Positions 1 through 8,144 of a DNA stretch of 46,934 bases are shown one piece after another; position 1 is the stretch's first letter, and the number at the start of each line of letters is the position of its first letter. A model generated the notes under the pieces. That model saw only the letters and a list, made by a program, of their open reading frames with translations. It ran no database searches and was not told the origin of the DNA. This stretch comes from Estrella lausannensis. Its GTDB lineage: Bacteria > Chlamydiota > Chlamydiia > Chlamydiales > Criblamydiaceae. The position numbers were made by a program, and so were the translations under genes. The stretch is taken from contig NZ_CWGJ01000028.1 in the NCBI RefSeq assembly GCF_900000175.1, positions 222,066 through 268,999 on the forward strand. The letters are read 5' to 3'.

Positions 1-75
1 TCAACAGAAATGCGCTACACACTAATGGGTGTATCTAGTAAAGGCACCCCCTTTTTTGGGTTTAACCTAGACTAA

Positions 76-113
76 AATGTCTAAATAAGACAGAATTGTC
101 TTGTTCTAACATT
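76..113. promoter_or_regulatory. Inverted repeat just upstream of the YheO-like regulator
   Basis: The core AAGACA-GAAT-TGTCTT (87-102) is a perfect palindrome, flanked by a less perfect outer arm AATGT/ACATT (76-80 and 109-113). It ends 9 bp before the chosen start codon at 123. A symmetric element at this place is what an autoregulatory operator of the downstream helix-turn-helix protein would look like. An RNA hairpin controlling translation of the first gene is the alternative. No regulator binding can be shown from sequence alone. Confidence 0.45.
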
Positions 114-122
114 TAGGTGCCT

Positions 123-740
123 ATGAAAATACGAAAAGAAATCGAGCGGTTTATCCCGGCTGCCAGAGCCATTGCCGGGTTGCTGCACCCCCATGCAGAA
201 GTGGTGCTCCATGACACCGAAACCAATACGATAGCTGCTCTATACAACAGTTTTTCCAAAAGGAAAGCGGGCGACAGTTCGTTACTTGAAGAGGGGGAGA
301 CGGGCAACTACCCGGACTATTTCGAACCCTATTACAAGACCAACTGGGATGGCAGAAAGCTCAAGTCGACAACCTCCGTGATCAAAGATGAGAAAGGCAA
401 GATAGTGGGCCTGCTTTGCATTAATCTGGATATCTCGCAGATGGAGGGGATGAAAAGGCTTCTTGAGGAATTTACCGGAGGAGCGCTTGCTTCCGCTTCC
501 GATCTCTTTAAAGATGACTGGCGTGAGAAGATCAATACCTATGTCCATGAATATGCCAAAGAGAATACGACCACCCTTACCCTGCTGACTAAAGAGCAAA
601 AGAGAGAGGTGATTTTCCTCTTGCAGAAAGAGGGTGCCTTCAAGGCAAAGAGGGCGGCTGAATATGTGGCCGATGTCCTGGGGATATCGAGGGCGACAGT
701 CTATAAATATTTATCGGAAAAGGAGGGGCGTCATGCATAG
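123..740 (+). CDS. YheO/DauR-like transcriptional regulator (PAS-like domain plus C-terminal HTH)
   Basis: A protein of 205 aa. The N-terminal ~110 residues match the YheO-like PAS domain (HPHAEVVLHD near the start, then GKIVGLLCINLDIS). The C-terminal ~60 residues carry an HTH of the type found in DauR/YheO proteins, with the recognition helix around SRATVYKYL. Family members regulate amino-acid catabolism; DauR of Pseudomonas controls D-arginine use. An in-frame GTG at 117 is possible, but ATG 123 fits the weak TAGG upstream better. The gene overlaps the aminotransferase start by 8 bp (ATGCATAG) and leads a three-gene operon, so it probably controls that operon in response to a small molecule, perhaps a basic amino acid. 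Family assignment is fairly secure; the ligand is unknown. Confidence 0.85.
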   Translation: MKIRKEIERFIPAARAIAGLLHPHAEVVLHDTETNTIAALYNSFSKRKAGDSSLLEEGETGNYPDYFEPYYKTNWDGRKLKSTTSVIKDEKGKIVGLLCINLDISQMEGMKRLLEEFTGGALASASDLFKDDWREKINTYVHEYAKENTTTLTLLTKEQKREVIFLLQKEGAFKAKRAAEYVADVLGISRATVYKYLSEKEGRHA

Positions 741-1869
741 TCTGCCTACATTCAAACTAGAAGAGTATTTTGCTGAGTGGGAGTTTAAGTCACGCTACCT
801 ATTGAGTTCCTCCGATGTAGAGACGCTTTCCCTTGAGCAGTTACTTGCAACAGCCAATGATGAAGACCGCCAGCTATTTCATTCTCTAAAGTTGGGGTAC
901 ACAGAAACAAGGGGGCATCCGTTGCTTTTGCAGCAGATCGCTCTTCTCTATGAAAAAATGCAGCCAGATCACATTTTAACGGCCGCGGGAGCAGAAGAGG
1001 CCATTTATGCCTTTTTCCGAGCCGTTATCAGTCCGGGTGATGAGGTGATCGTCTTTACTCCCGCATATCAATCTCTTAGGGATGTGCCCGCCTCTTTAGG
1101 AGCTGCGGTTGTTGAAATCGCTCTTCATGAGAGTAGGGGATGGAGGCCCTCGATGGACGAGGTCATAGGCAAGATTAACTCTAAAACCAAGTGCATCGTT
1201 CTCAATTTCCCGAACAACCCGACCGGCTCTTTGCTTACTTTGGACGAGCTGGAGATGATTGTCGCAAAAGCCAGGCAGTGGGGAGTCTATATTTTTTCCG
1301 ATGAGGTCTACCGCTTATTGGAGAGGGACACGCAAAAGAGGTTACCCGCTGTTTGCGATCTCTATGAGAGGGGAGTCTCTCTTTCCGTCATGTCCAAAGC
1401 TTTTGGCCTAGGTGGATTAAGGATTGGCTGGCTGGCATCTCAGGATAAAGCCCTTCTTGCGAGAGTCAACGGCGTGAAGCACTATCTCTCGATCTGCAAC
1501 AGTGCTTTAAGTGAGATCATCGCCATGATAGCTCTGAAAGCAAAAGAGAGTATTCTGGCAAGAGCCTCAGGAATCATTCAGGAAAATTATCCCCTGCTGC
1601 AGAATTTCTTTAAACGGCACATGGATCGCTTCAGCTGGGTGGAACCTTCCGGTGGGTGCATCGCCTTCCCGAGGCTTCTTCAAGGGCAATCCGATCGATT
1701 TTGTAAGAGTGTGCTCGAGAATACGGGGGTTCTTCTGCTACCGGGTGAGGCCTACAAGATGCCGGGAGGCTATTTCCGGATCGGTTTTGGCAGGGCGAAT
1801 TTTAAGGAAGCTCTAGCTCATTTAGAGGAATTTTTGATCAATCATCGGGAACAATCATGGAAAATTTAA
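733..1869 (+). CDS. PLP-dependent aminotransferase, class I/II fold
   Basis: A cytoplasmic fold-type I PLP enzyme of 378 aa. Recognisable features are the TAAGAEEAI phosphate-anchoring region, the NFPNNPTGSLL segment, the SDEVYR motif (Asp contacting the pyridine nitrogen), and the Schiff-base lysine in SVMSKAFGLGGLRIGW, followed by the arginine-containing FRIGFGR near the C terminus. The start at 733 overlaps the end of the regulator gene; an upstream in-frame start at 634 lies wholly inside that gene and is rejected. It also overlaps the next gene by 13 bp, so the genes are probably translationally coupled. The substrate is unknown. Pairing with an ornithine-cyclodeaminase-family enzyme suggests turnover or synthesis of a cyclic or basic amino acid. 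Confidence 0.9.
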   Translation: MHSLPTFKLEEYFAEWEFKSRYLLSSSDVETLSLEQLLATANDEDRQLFHSLKLGYTETRGHPLLLQQIALLYEKMQPDHILTAAGAEEAIYAFFRAVISPGDEVIVFTPAYQSLRDVPASLGAAVVEIALHESRGWRPSMDEVIGKINSKTKCIVLNFPNNPTGSLLTLDELEMIVAKARQWGVYIFSDEVYRLLERDTQKRLPAVCDLYERGVSLSVMSKAFGLGGLRIGWLASQDKALLARVNGVKHYLSICNSALSEIIAMIALKAKESILARASGIIQENYPLLQNFFKRHMDRFSWVEPSGGCIAFPRLLQGQSDRFCKSVLENTGVLLLPGEAYKMPGGYFRIGFGRANFKEALAHLEEFLINHREQSWKI

Positions 1870-2825
1870 TCATCACGCGCAAGCAAATAGAGCAGGCTAT
1901 CACGTACCCTGAAATTATTCAGGCGATGGAGGAGGCTTTTTATAATTATTCTCAGGGAAAATCCGTAGTTCCCCCGGTTGGCAACTTGAATTTGGAAAAG
2001 GCGGGCGGGGAAGTGCATATCAAATCCGGTTTCATCAAAGACGATGATTACTACGTTGTCAAAATCGCGTCCCACTTCAAGGGTAATCGGGAACGGGGAA
2101 TTCCCCCGGGAAATGGAGTGATGCTTCTCTTCTGTCAAAATACGGGAAAGCTGGTTGCTATCCTGCACGATGAGGGGTATTTGACTGATCTGAGAACCGC
2201 AGCGGCGGGAGCATTGGTCGCGAGAGTTCTTGCTCCCCAAAAGATTAATTCGATAGGAATTGTCGGAACAGGGAGGCAGGCATTTTTACAGCTAGCGTTG
2301 CTCAAAGAAGTTACAGATTGCCGCGACGTGATTGTCTTCGGCCGCTCAAAAGAGAGGGTAAAAGAATTTGGAGCGAGGTGTGAATTGAAGGGCTTCACCA
2401 TTCATCCTTCCACGAGTTTGAAGCAACTTGCCGCCTCCTGCAATCTCATCGTCACGACAACATCGGCTGACAGACCGCTGATTATGGCTGAAGATGTAAG
2501 GGAGGGGACTCATATTACCGGTGTTGGTGCAGACAGCCCAGGAAAACAGGAGTTGGATCCGGCACTCTTTAAAAGAGCTTCTGTTGTCGCAGTGGACAGC
2601 AGGAGTCAGTGCTTTCAGTTTGGGGACACGGCCCACGCTCTTCAGAGGGGAATGATCAGCGAGGATGATGTGGTGGAGATTGGAGATATCCTGGCAGACG
2701 CTTCCCTGGGCAGGAGGTCGGAGGGGGATATTACGATAGCGGATCTGACGGGAGTGGCCGTTCAGGATATGGCTGCCGCTAGATTGGTATATCACAAAGT
2801 GATCAAAGGAGCCTGCATAGCTTAG
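1857..2825 (+). CDS. Ornithine cyclodeaminase / mu-crystallin family protein
   Basis: A protein of 322 aa, the normal family length. It shows the IKSGF...YVVKIASHF region, the LTDLRTAAAGALVA motif, a Rossmann nucleotide-binding stretch IGIVGTGRQAFLQL near residue 130, and the GVGADSPGKQELD motif with the family's conserved Asp. The family includes ornithine cyclodeaminase, alanine dehydrogenase of the archaeal type, ketimine reductases and tauropine-type enzymes, so an NAD(P)-dependent reaction at an amino or imino acid carbon is expected. The exact substrate cannot be read from sequence. It starts inside the aminotransferase gene (13-bp overlap) and closes the operon. No hairpin plus T-run terminator was seen directly downstream. 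Confidence 0.87.
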   Translation: MENLIITRKQIEQAITYPEIIQAMEEAFYNYSQGKSVVPPVGNLNLEKAGGEVHIKSGFIKDDDYYVVKIASHFKGNRERGIPPGNGVMLLFCQNTGKLVAILHDEGYLTDLRTAAAGALVARVLAPQKINSIGIVGTGRQAFLQLALLKEVTDCRDVIVFGRSKERVKEFGARCELKGFTIHPSTSLKQLAASCNLIVTTTSADRPLIMAEDVREGTHITGVGADSPGKQELDPALFKRASVVAVDSRSQCFQFGDTAHALQRGMISEDDVVEIGDILADASLGRRSEGDITIADLTGVAVQDMAAARLVYHKVIKGACIA

Positions 2826-3409
2826 ATACCGAAAAAATTAAAGTGGCCGCTATCTTGAACTCATGTCATGAGGTTACAGTCGCGGATTCAGTTAGCTGCG
2901 GCGGAACGGAGGCGTATGTCAAAGAGGTTGCCTGTAGGAATCAGCCCTCTTCGTGCCACTATTCGACCATCCCCTGATCATGCCAGTAGGAGAATGCCCA
3001 CAAACTCCAATCTGTAGGCTTTGTTGCCCTGTAGGGGTGTAAGCTTAAAGAATCCGCTTTTTGGATCACCTCACGACGTAAAGTCTCGCGTTGTAAGTGA
3101 GAAAATTTCTTAAGTAATCACCTCTAATGATCGGGGAGGCTCTTGCGTGATTCTTGTTTAAAAAAAATGATTTCATGCATTACCTTGCCTAAGAGACTGC
3201 CCGCAACCTCAAATCAATATGCTTCGCCGCCGAATGTATCTACATGCCGAAATGTCTCAATCCCAAGGCTTTCTCAAAGCCAAAAAAATAAATTTTGAGG
3301 CGTTTTCGGTATAAGCGATTGACCATTAATTAAATTGCTCAACAGGCTCGCCATGCTGAAGATGATACAGTGTTCTCTCCTATCGATTCTACGATCTGCA
3401 AGAGGAGAG
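2826..3409. other. Gene-poor intergenic stretch
   Basis: About 580 bp without a convincing gene. All frames contain stops at short intervals. One + frame near 2920-3015 reads SKRLPVGIS, superficially like the start of AAA-ATPase/nuclease (DUF1703-type) proteins, but the similarity ends after about nine residues. The right end holds a copy of the dispersed inverted repeat (3244-3312) and the ribosome-binding site of the patatin gene (AAGAGGAG at ~3400). Confidence 0.5.
3244..3312. repeat. Dispersed inverted-repeat element, copy 1
   Basis: The left end reads ATGCCGAAATGTCTCAA. The right end, read on the opposite strand, gives ATACCGAAAACGCCTCAAAA. These ends match the repeat family found at several other intergenic places in this window. 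The element is about 69 bp and lies upstream of the patatin-like gene. Confidence 0.65.
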
Positions 3410-4420
3410 ATGTCTTTTCCACTTTTAAAGCGCAAAACAACGCACATCACCTTAGTGATACTGATTCTATCCGCCTCGATGCTGCTCACCGGCTGCGGCT
3501 CTTCAAAACGGCTTCTGCCGTCTTGCGAACCCGATCCACCGGAGCCTTTCGCTGTCCCTGAAAAAATTCGCGTCGCTCTTGTCCTTGGCAGCGGAGGTGT
3601 GCGAGGTATGGCCCATGTGGGAGTGATTGAGGAGTTGATGGATGCGTGCGTGCCGATTGATCTGATCGTCGGATGCAGTGCTGGAAGCATCGTTGGAGCT
3701 GTTTATGCCGATAACCCAGATCTTGACGCGTTAAAATGCGCGATCTGGAAGATCAAGACCGACTCCGTCCTTGATATCGACTTATGGAATTGCAAATACG
3801 GACTTTCCAAAGGAAATTGCTTACACCGCGTCTTGGATGAGCATCTGGTGGCCGAGACGTTCGATGAGTTGAAAATTCCTCTTGTTGTCGTAGCTTCTGA
3901 TCTTAACACAGGAGAACTCGTCCCGATTGGTTCAGGTGATCTTGTGACAGCTGTGCAAGCCTCCTGTTCGATACCGTTTGTGTTTGTGCCTTGTAAATAC
4001 CGTGGTCGCGTTCTGGTCGATGGAGGTGTTGTCAACCCTGTTCCGGTTAAGGTGGCGAGAGATCTTGGAGCTGAAATCGTGATCGCGGTTGACTTAAGTG
4101 AGCTGCTTCCAAAAACCTTTCCCACCAATCTGTTTCAGGTAGCGACCCGCAGTGCAGAAATTGCCTTCATGTGGCAAAACGAGGTGTGCACGAGAGGCGC
4201 GGATATCGTTATTCGCCCACGCACAACGGGAATTGGTACTTTTAATGAAAAAATGAAGTGGGAGCTGTACTGCGCCGGAAAGAGCGCTGCGGAAGAGAAG
4301 AGAGGGGAGATTATCGAACTGCTCAGGAGAAACGAGGTTTTTTCCACTCCGGTCAACTGTAAGACCCGCTGTGTCGCCCTGCCCCCCTACTTGCCAAAAA
4401 TTTGTCTCGAAGGATCGTGA
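3410..4420 (+). CDS. Patatin-like phospholipase, lipoprotein
   Basis: A serine-Asp dyad acyl hydrolase of the bacterial patatin/RssA type, 336 aa from this start. A signal peptide ends in the lipobox LLTGC about 25 residues in, so the mature protein is probably lipid-anchored in the envelope. The catalytic blocks are all present: the oxyanion loop GSGGVRGMAHVG, the nucleophile elbow GCSAGS, and the DGG motif VDGGVVNP. ATG 3410 is chosen because AAGAGGAG lies directly upstream and it places the signal peptide at the N terminus; an open frame from 3335 adds 25 residues with no such support. It is monocistronic, closed by a terminator. It likely hydrolyses membrane phospholipids or other acyl esters, and a role at the host interface is possible but unproven. 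Confidence 0.88.
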   Translation: MSFPLLKRKTTHITLVILILSASMLLTGCGSSKRLLPSCEPDPPEPFAVPEKIRVALVLGSGGVRGMAHVGVIEELMDACVPIDLIVGCSAGSIVGAVYADNPDLDALKCAIWKIKTDSVLDIDLWNCKYGLSKGNCLHRVLDEHLVAETFDELKIPLVVVASDLNTGELVPIGSGDLVTAVQASCSIPFVFVPCKYRGRVLVDGGVVNPVPVKVARDLGAEIVIAVDLSELLPKTFPTNLFQVATRSAEIAFMWQNEVCTRGADIVIRPRTTGIGTFNEKMKWELYCAGKSAAEEKRGEIIELLRRNEVFSTPVNCKTRCVALPPYLPKICLEGS

Positions 4421-4427
4421 CCCAATC

Positions 4428-4456
4428 ACGGAAACGGCTGAAGTTTCCGTTTTTTT
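4428..4456 (+). terminator. Rho-independent terminator of the patatin-like gene
   Basis: The stem ACGGAAAC (4428-4435) pairs with GTTTCCGT (4443-4450) around a 7-nt loop and runs directly into a tract of seven to eight T residues. It starts 8 bp after the stop codon. Confidence 0.85.
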
Positions 4457-4974
4457 TATTCTGCCGATGTTGATCTTTTTGAATAGAGTGGGCGACTTTT
4501 TCTTAAAACCCTTAAATATAGTTTGTTGTGATTGATTTGTGCTCCCGGATGTGATCGGTGTTGATGCTAAATCGGCACAATTTTCGATTCTAAATCCTCT
4601 GTGAAATGTAATATTATTATTCTGTTTCTTAGAAAACCTCTAAATTATAATTCGCTTTAAAATGCCTTTGAATACCTAGGGGAAATGTTTGAATATCTTT
4701 TGTATGCAAATCGAATCGCCTTGTTCTGTAAAATAAAATTTGTTGATCTAATTCTCTCTCTTATGTAATATGGTCTTGAGTTCAATATTAACTCTATGTA
4801 CGCACGATCTGTAAACTATGTTCCTTCCTACGGTGTCCAATCGGGTGCTTTCGAGGCCTCTTTTTCAGTTTTAGTGTTCGACAAAGAGTTTTTGACAATG
4901 TGTCGTATTAGAAACTCGCATCACAGCCTTGAGCTTGTGGTACAAGCCATGATTAAAACTAAAGGAGATTCGTT
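4457..4974 (+). promoter_or_regulatory. AT-rich intergenic region and probable long leader of the cold-shock gene
   Basis: About 520 bp upstream of the cold-shock gene without a convincing coding frame. The first 340 bp are markedly AT-rich. A weak sigma70-like pair, TTGTTG (4740-4745) and TATGTA (4762-4767), 16 bp apart, would give a leader of about 200 nt, in line with the long structured leaders of cspA-type mRNAs. A small open frame from 4796 runs into the cold-shock gene in another frame and has no ribosome-binding site. The true site AAAGGAG sits at 4960-4966. The promoter call is tentative. Confidence 0.35.
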
Positions 4975-5181
4975 ATGGCATTCGGTAAAGTCAAGTGGTT
5001 CAACGTAACAAAAGGTTTTGGATTTATCCAACCGGAAGCAGGTGGTAACGATGTATTCGTCCATATCACTGCTCTCAAGCGTGCTGGCCTTGACAACTTG
5101 AATGAAGGACAACGCGTCAGCTACGAACTTGCGACAAGCAACGGAAGAGTTTCCGCTGACAAATTAAAACTTGCTGACTAA
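4975..5181 (+). CDS. Cold-shock domain protein (CspA family)
   Basis: A 68-aa single cold-shock domain, the usual size. It opens with MAFGKVKWFN, has the RNP1 motif KGFGFIQ and the RNP2 motif VFVHI, and ends in the short C-terminal strand typical of Csp proteins. These OB-fold proteins bind single-stranded RNA or DNA and melt RNA structure, mainly in the cytoplasm. Strong Shine-Dalgarno (AAGGAG) 8 nt upstream. It is followed by stem-loops and, 360 bp later, a DEAD-box RNA helicase on the same strand, a sensible pairing for RNA remodelling, although the distance suggests separate transcription. Confidence 0.95.
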   Translation: MAFGKVKWFNVTKGFGFIQPEAGGNDVFVHITALKRAGLDNLNEGQRVSYELATSNGRVSADKLKLAD

Positions 5182-5190
5182 TCAGCATGA

Positions 5191-5241
5191 GCTAGGCGAT
5201 GAGCCACTTCGAACAGATATTGCCATCGCCTAGCAATATCT
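5191..5241 (+). terminator. Two overlapping stem-loops after the cold-shock gene
   Basis: A perfect 10-bp stem GCTAGGCGAT/ATCGCCTAGC (5191-5200 with 5225-5234) starts 9 bp after the stop codon. An alternative 9-bp stem AGATATTGC/GCAATATCT (5215-5223 with 5233-5241) shares bases 5233-5234 and cannot form at the same time. There is no T-run, so this is either a factor-dependent 3' end or an RNA-stabilising structure. Confidence 0.55.
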
Positions 5242-5544
5242 AACAGGAAGTGTCAATTCTTTCCCGTATACCTGCGTCGACTCCGACTCTTCGAATTCTC
5301 GTGGTATCCAGTGAATGTCAATGATGGTCCTTGCCTCGTATGAGGCGAGGTGCCTTTGTCTTTTCATTTGATGGACGGTTTTTGAATAGGTGAGCATCTT
5401 GTGATGCCTGTGTACGCTTTGGGGCAAAGCTCTTCTACTCTCCGGATGGAGAGTGGTCAAGTGAATCCCCATGAGGACCGTTTTTCTCTTCGGCCCGGCT
5501 CCCTATTTTAACAAACATGATCCAAATATAAGGTAATCAATCAT
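5242..5544. other. Intergenic stretch before the RNA helicase, no feature recognised
   Basis: About 300 bp. The only sizeable open frame (minus strand, ~80 codons, 5230-5472) has an unusual composition rich in His and Arg and no recognisable domain or ribosome-binding site; I do not accept it as a gene. The last 20 bp provide an AAGG ribosome-binding site for the helicase. Confidence 0.4.
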
Positions 5545-6900
5545 ATGACAACTACTTTTGAAACTTTAGGAATACCCTCTGCTCTGATGCGTTCGCTAGA
5601 AAAACGCGGCATCACGGCGCCAACCCCCATTCAAGAGATGGCCATCCCGGTCGCTTTAACCGGTAAAGACCTCTTTGCGTCCGCCGCCACAGGCTCCGGA
5701 AAAACCATCGCTTACTTAATCCCTGTTCTTGCCAACTTAATGGAAGACAAAGAGTCCAGTGCATTGATCTTGGCTCCCACCAGAGAGCTGGCTCAGCAGA
5801 TCAATGATGAGATCCTTAAACTGATCAATCACGCAGCTCCTTTTAAGATCGCCCTGCTCATCGGTGGCAGACCCTACTTTAAACAAGAGATCGATCTTAG
5901 AAAAACCCCTCGTTTTATCGTTGGAACTCCCGGACGTGTGCGCGATCATCTCGAGCGCGGCACCTTGAAGCTGGAAAAGACTAGCTACTTCATTCTTGAT
6001 GAAACAGACCGGATGCTCGATCTCGGGTTTAGCGACGATCTAGCGGCAATCGCCAAAAAACTGCCGGCCCAGAAACAGACCCTGATGTTTTCGGCTACCA
6101 TGTCCCCGACAATTGAGCAGATGTCCAAAAAGTGGTTGACCGATCCAGTGCATTTGGCTGCTGATACAGCGATGCAGCCTTCGCAAAACATCAAAGAAGA
6201 GTCAGTTCATGTCACAACCGACAGAAAGTTTGATACTCTTCTCGAGGCACTAGGCCAGAGGGAAGGATCCGTTATCGTGTTCGTCCGCACAAAAATCGGC
6301 GCTGAAAACCTCGCCCGTAAACTGAGGGACGAAGAGCATCTCGCCGAAGCTATCCACGGTGACCTGCCTCAGCGAAAGCGTGACCGAGTTATCAAATCAT
6401 TCAGAAATCAGCGAAGCAGGATCATGGTCGCGACAGATGTTGCGTCAAGAGGTCTTGATATTCCCCATATCATGCATGTCATCAATTTCGACTTGCCTGA
6501 ATGTGCAGAAGATTACATCCACCGCGTCGGTAGAACAGGCCGTGCCGGTAAAGAGGGTTTTGCCCTGTCATTCATTTCCCCAGAAGAGAAAAAGTTCTGG
6601 AGAGCGATAAAAAAACTCTCCGGCGGCCAGGACGAAGATGAGGGCGAAGAGCGTGGTTCAAGACGCGGTCCTCCGAGAGGAAGACGCTCCTTCTCCGGTC
6701 CAAGAAACGGCTCATGGAAACCAAAACGCCGTTTTGGTGGTCCAAGAGAGGGTTCCGGTGGTGAAAGAGAGAGCTTTGGCGGTAGGCGCGAAGGCTTTGG
6801 CGGTCAAAGAGAAGGTTTCGGCGGTCAAAGGGAAAGCTTTGGCGGCCCAAGAGGCTACTCTGCTAATAAGAGGGCCCCTAGATTCAATAAAGTTGATTAA
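5545..6900 (+). CDS. DEAD-box family ATP-dependent RNA helicase
   Basis: 451 aa with both RecA-like helicase domains (about residues 1-210 and 220-360): Q motif around TPIQ, Walker A ASAATGSGKT, motif Ia PTRELAQQ, motif Ib GTPGR, motif II in the form DETD, motif III SAT, and motif VI HRVGRTGRAG. The DETD variant keeps both acidic residues. The C-terminal ~85 residues are a low-complexity Arg/Gly tail with about six copies of a GG-R-E-G/S-F-type unit, as in RNA-binding RGG-like tails of RhlE/CsdA-type helicases. It probably unwinds RNA in ribosome assembly or mRNA turnover and may act with the upstream cold-shock protein. RhlE-like assignment is likely but not certain. Confidence 0.93.
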   Translation: MTTTFETLGIPSALMRSLEKRGITAPTPIQEMAIPVALTGKDLFASAATGSGKTIAYLIPVLANLMEDKESSALILAPTRELAQQINDEILKLINHAAPFKIALLIGGRPYFKQEIDLRKTPRFIVGTPGRVRDHLERGTLKLEKTSYFILDETDRMLDLGFSDDLAAIAKKLPAQKQTLMFSATMSPTIEQMSKKWLTDPVHLAADTAMQPSQNIKEESVHVTTDRKFDTLLEALGQREGSVIVFVRTKIGAENLARKLRDEEHLAEAIHGDLPQRKRDRVIKSFRNQRSRIMVATDVASRGLDIPHIMHVINFDLPECAEDYIHRVGRTGRAGKEGFALSFISPEEKKFWRAIKKLSGGQDEDEGEERGSRRGPPRGRRSFSGPRNGSWKPKRRFGGPREGSGGERESFGGRREGFGGQREGFGGQRESFGGPRGYSANKRAPRFNKVD

Positions 6901-6954
6901 TTAATCAATTTTAATTTAAAATGTTCTTTTGTTTTGCCGAATGGTTAATATAAA

Positions 6955-8124
6955 ATGAACGTTTTATCGGAATTATCTAGCTCACAAATATTCCCCTCCT
7001 CACCTAATGGGGAGGGGTATGACACCCCTTCACTTCCCCTAGAAGTCACCTACACCATTTTAGAACAGATCGCAGAATGCGCTGACACAAGGCAGCAACT
7101 GGAACGTGATGTAAAAGCGTTCATGATCGTTCAAGCTCAAATTTTCAAACGCAACGCTCCTGAGTTTTTTGCTGGCGACCAGCTGGGGTTCATGACCGTA
7201 CAAAAAACTATTGCTCATGCCCTTGCTTTCAGCAAGCTTCATGCGTGCAATGCTGGCACACTAACACCCCATTCTCTGGGAATTCAAAATTACAACGATC
7301 TCCTCTCTTTTATCAAAGGATCGGGCAAATTTTTAAAAACTCTTAAAATAAACCGCTTTGGGATTCGCCTTACCGATGAAAGGGCTCTGCAGCTTAGCGC
7401 TCTTTGTCCTGCACTGAAACGGCTCGATCTGTGGGTGTCTCCACTTTCGGATGTGGGCCTTGAAGGTTTGATCCAGGGAAAAAAAATAACCAGTTTGAAG
7501 GTCTCCGGACACAGGTTATCTTCAGCGTTCATCGCAAGTTTGGCAAATCTCCCCTTGACTGAGCTCTCGATAGATGCCGCCAGGCAGTGCGAAGATGAAG
7601 CCGTACAAGCCCTGTTGCAGAATAAAAAACTGAAGCGCCTCAGCCTCTCTTATGCAGATCTGCTTACCGACCGGGCATTTGCCGGGCTTGAAAATTCCTC
7701 GCTTGAGTCGATTGATTTGACAGGTCTTGAAGGGTTGACAGACGAAGGCGTAAGGGCGCTTATGAGGGCTCCCAAGCTTACTCGGGTAGCTCTAAGGTCG
7801 ATGCCGCAGGTGGCAGGTTCCGCATTCAGCGAAGACGGCGAGTTCAGGCAAAGAATTGAAGTACTTAACCTCACGGGTAGTGCGATCGAGAATGACTCTC
7901 TTGCGGGGATTGCCAAATTCTCGGCTCTATCCCTGTTGGTACTGGATTGCTGTGAAAAAATCACCCCTACGGCTGTAGCCTTATTGGATGCGCCGTTGAT
8001 CGGGACAGTCAGCCTTAAAAATATGCAGAAGAAAAAGAAACTTCTCGCCCTGCCTTTTGTCCATCATGCATTGGATTCCAATGAATGGCGGCTCGCGCGG
8101 CGGGCGCAAACTGAAGAGTTCTGA
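6955..8124 (+). CDS. F-box-like / leucine-rich-repeat protein, candidate effector
   Basis: 389 aa. Residues ~25-60 (TPSLPLEVTYTILEQIAECA onward) resemble an F-box, the motif that binds Skp1 in eukaryotic SCF ubiquitin ligases. From about residue 120 the protein consists of LRRs of the cysteine-containing AMN1/FBXL type: LKTLKIN, LKRLDLWVSPLSDVGL, LKRLSLSYADLLTDRAF, LESIDLTGLEGLTDEGV, LSLLVLDCCEKITPTAV. F-box plus LRR is the architecture of eukaryotic FBXL substrate receptors and of bacterial effectors that take over host ubiquitination. It has no signal peptide, so type III secretion would be the expected route. LRR assignment is firm; the F-box and effector role are inferred. Confidence 0.75.
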   Translation: MNVLSELSSSQIFPSSPNGEGYDTPSLPLEVTYTILEQIAECADTRQQLERDVKAFMIVQAQIFKRNAPEFFAGDQLGFMTVQKTIAHALAFSKLHACNAGTLTPHSLGIQNYNDLLSFIKGSGKFLKTLKINRFGIRLTDERALQLSALCPALKRLDLWVSPLSDVGLEGLIQGKKITSLKVSGHRLSSAFIASLANLPLTELSIDAARQCEDEAVQALLQNKKLKRLSLSYADLLTDRAFAGLENSSLESIDLTGLEGLTDEGVRALMRAPKLTRVALRSMPQVAGSAFSEDGEFRQRIEVLNLTGSAIENDSLAGIAKFSALSLLVLDCCEKITPTAVALLDAPLIGTVSLKNMQKKKKLLALPFVHHALDSNEWRLARRAQTEEF

Positions 8125-8144
8125 TCGATCAGAGCCGCTAGGGC

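Noticed and set aside
2920-3015. Plus-strand frame reading SKRLPVGIS, like the start of AAA-ATPase/DUF1703 nucleases
   Set aside because: The likeness covers about nine residues only and the frame stops soon after without the following conserved segment.
4796-5008. 70-codon open frame in front of the cold-shock gene
   Set aside because: No ribosome-binding site, no recognisable domain, and it runs into the cold-shock gene in another frame; the region is better explained as a leader.
5230-5472. 80-codon minus-strand frame rich in His and Arg
   Set aside because: Odd composition, no ribosome-binding site, and its end overlaps the stem-loops of the cold-shock gene.
6739-6870. Repetitive DNA at the 3' end of the helicase gene as a possible repeat array
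   Set aside because: The repeats are in frame and encode the Gly/Arg-rich tail; they are explained by protein low complexity, not by a CRISPR or DNA repeat element.
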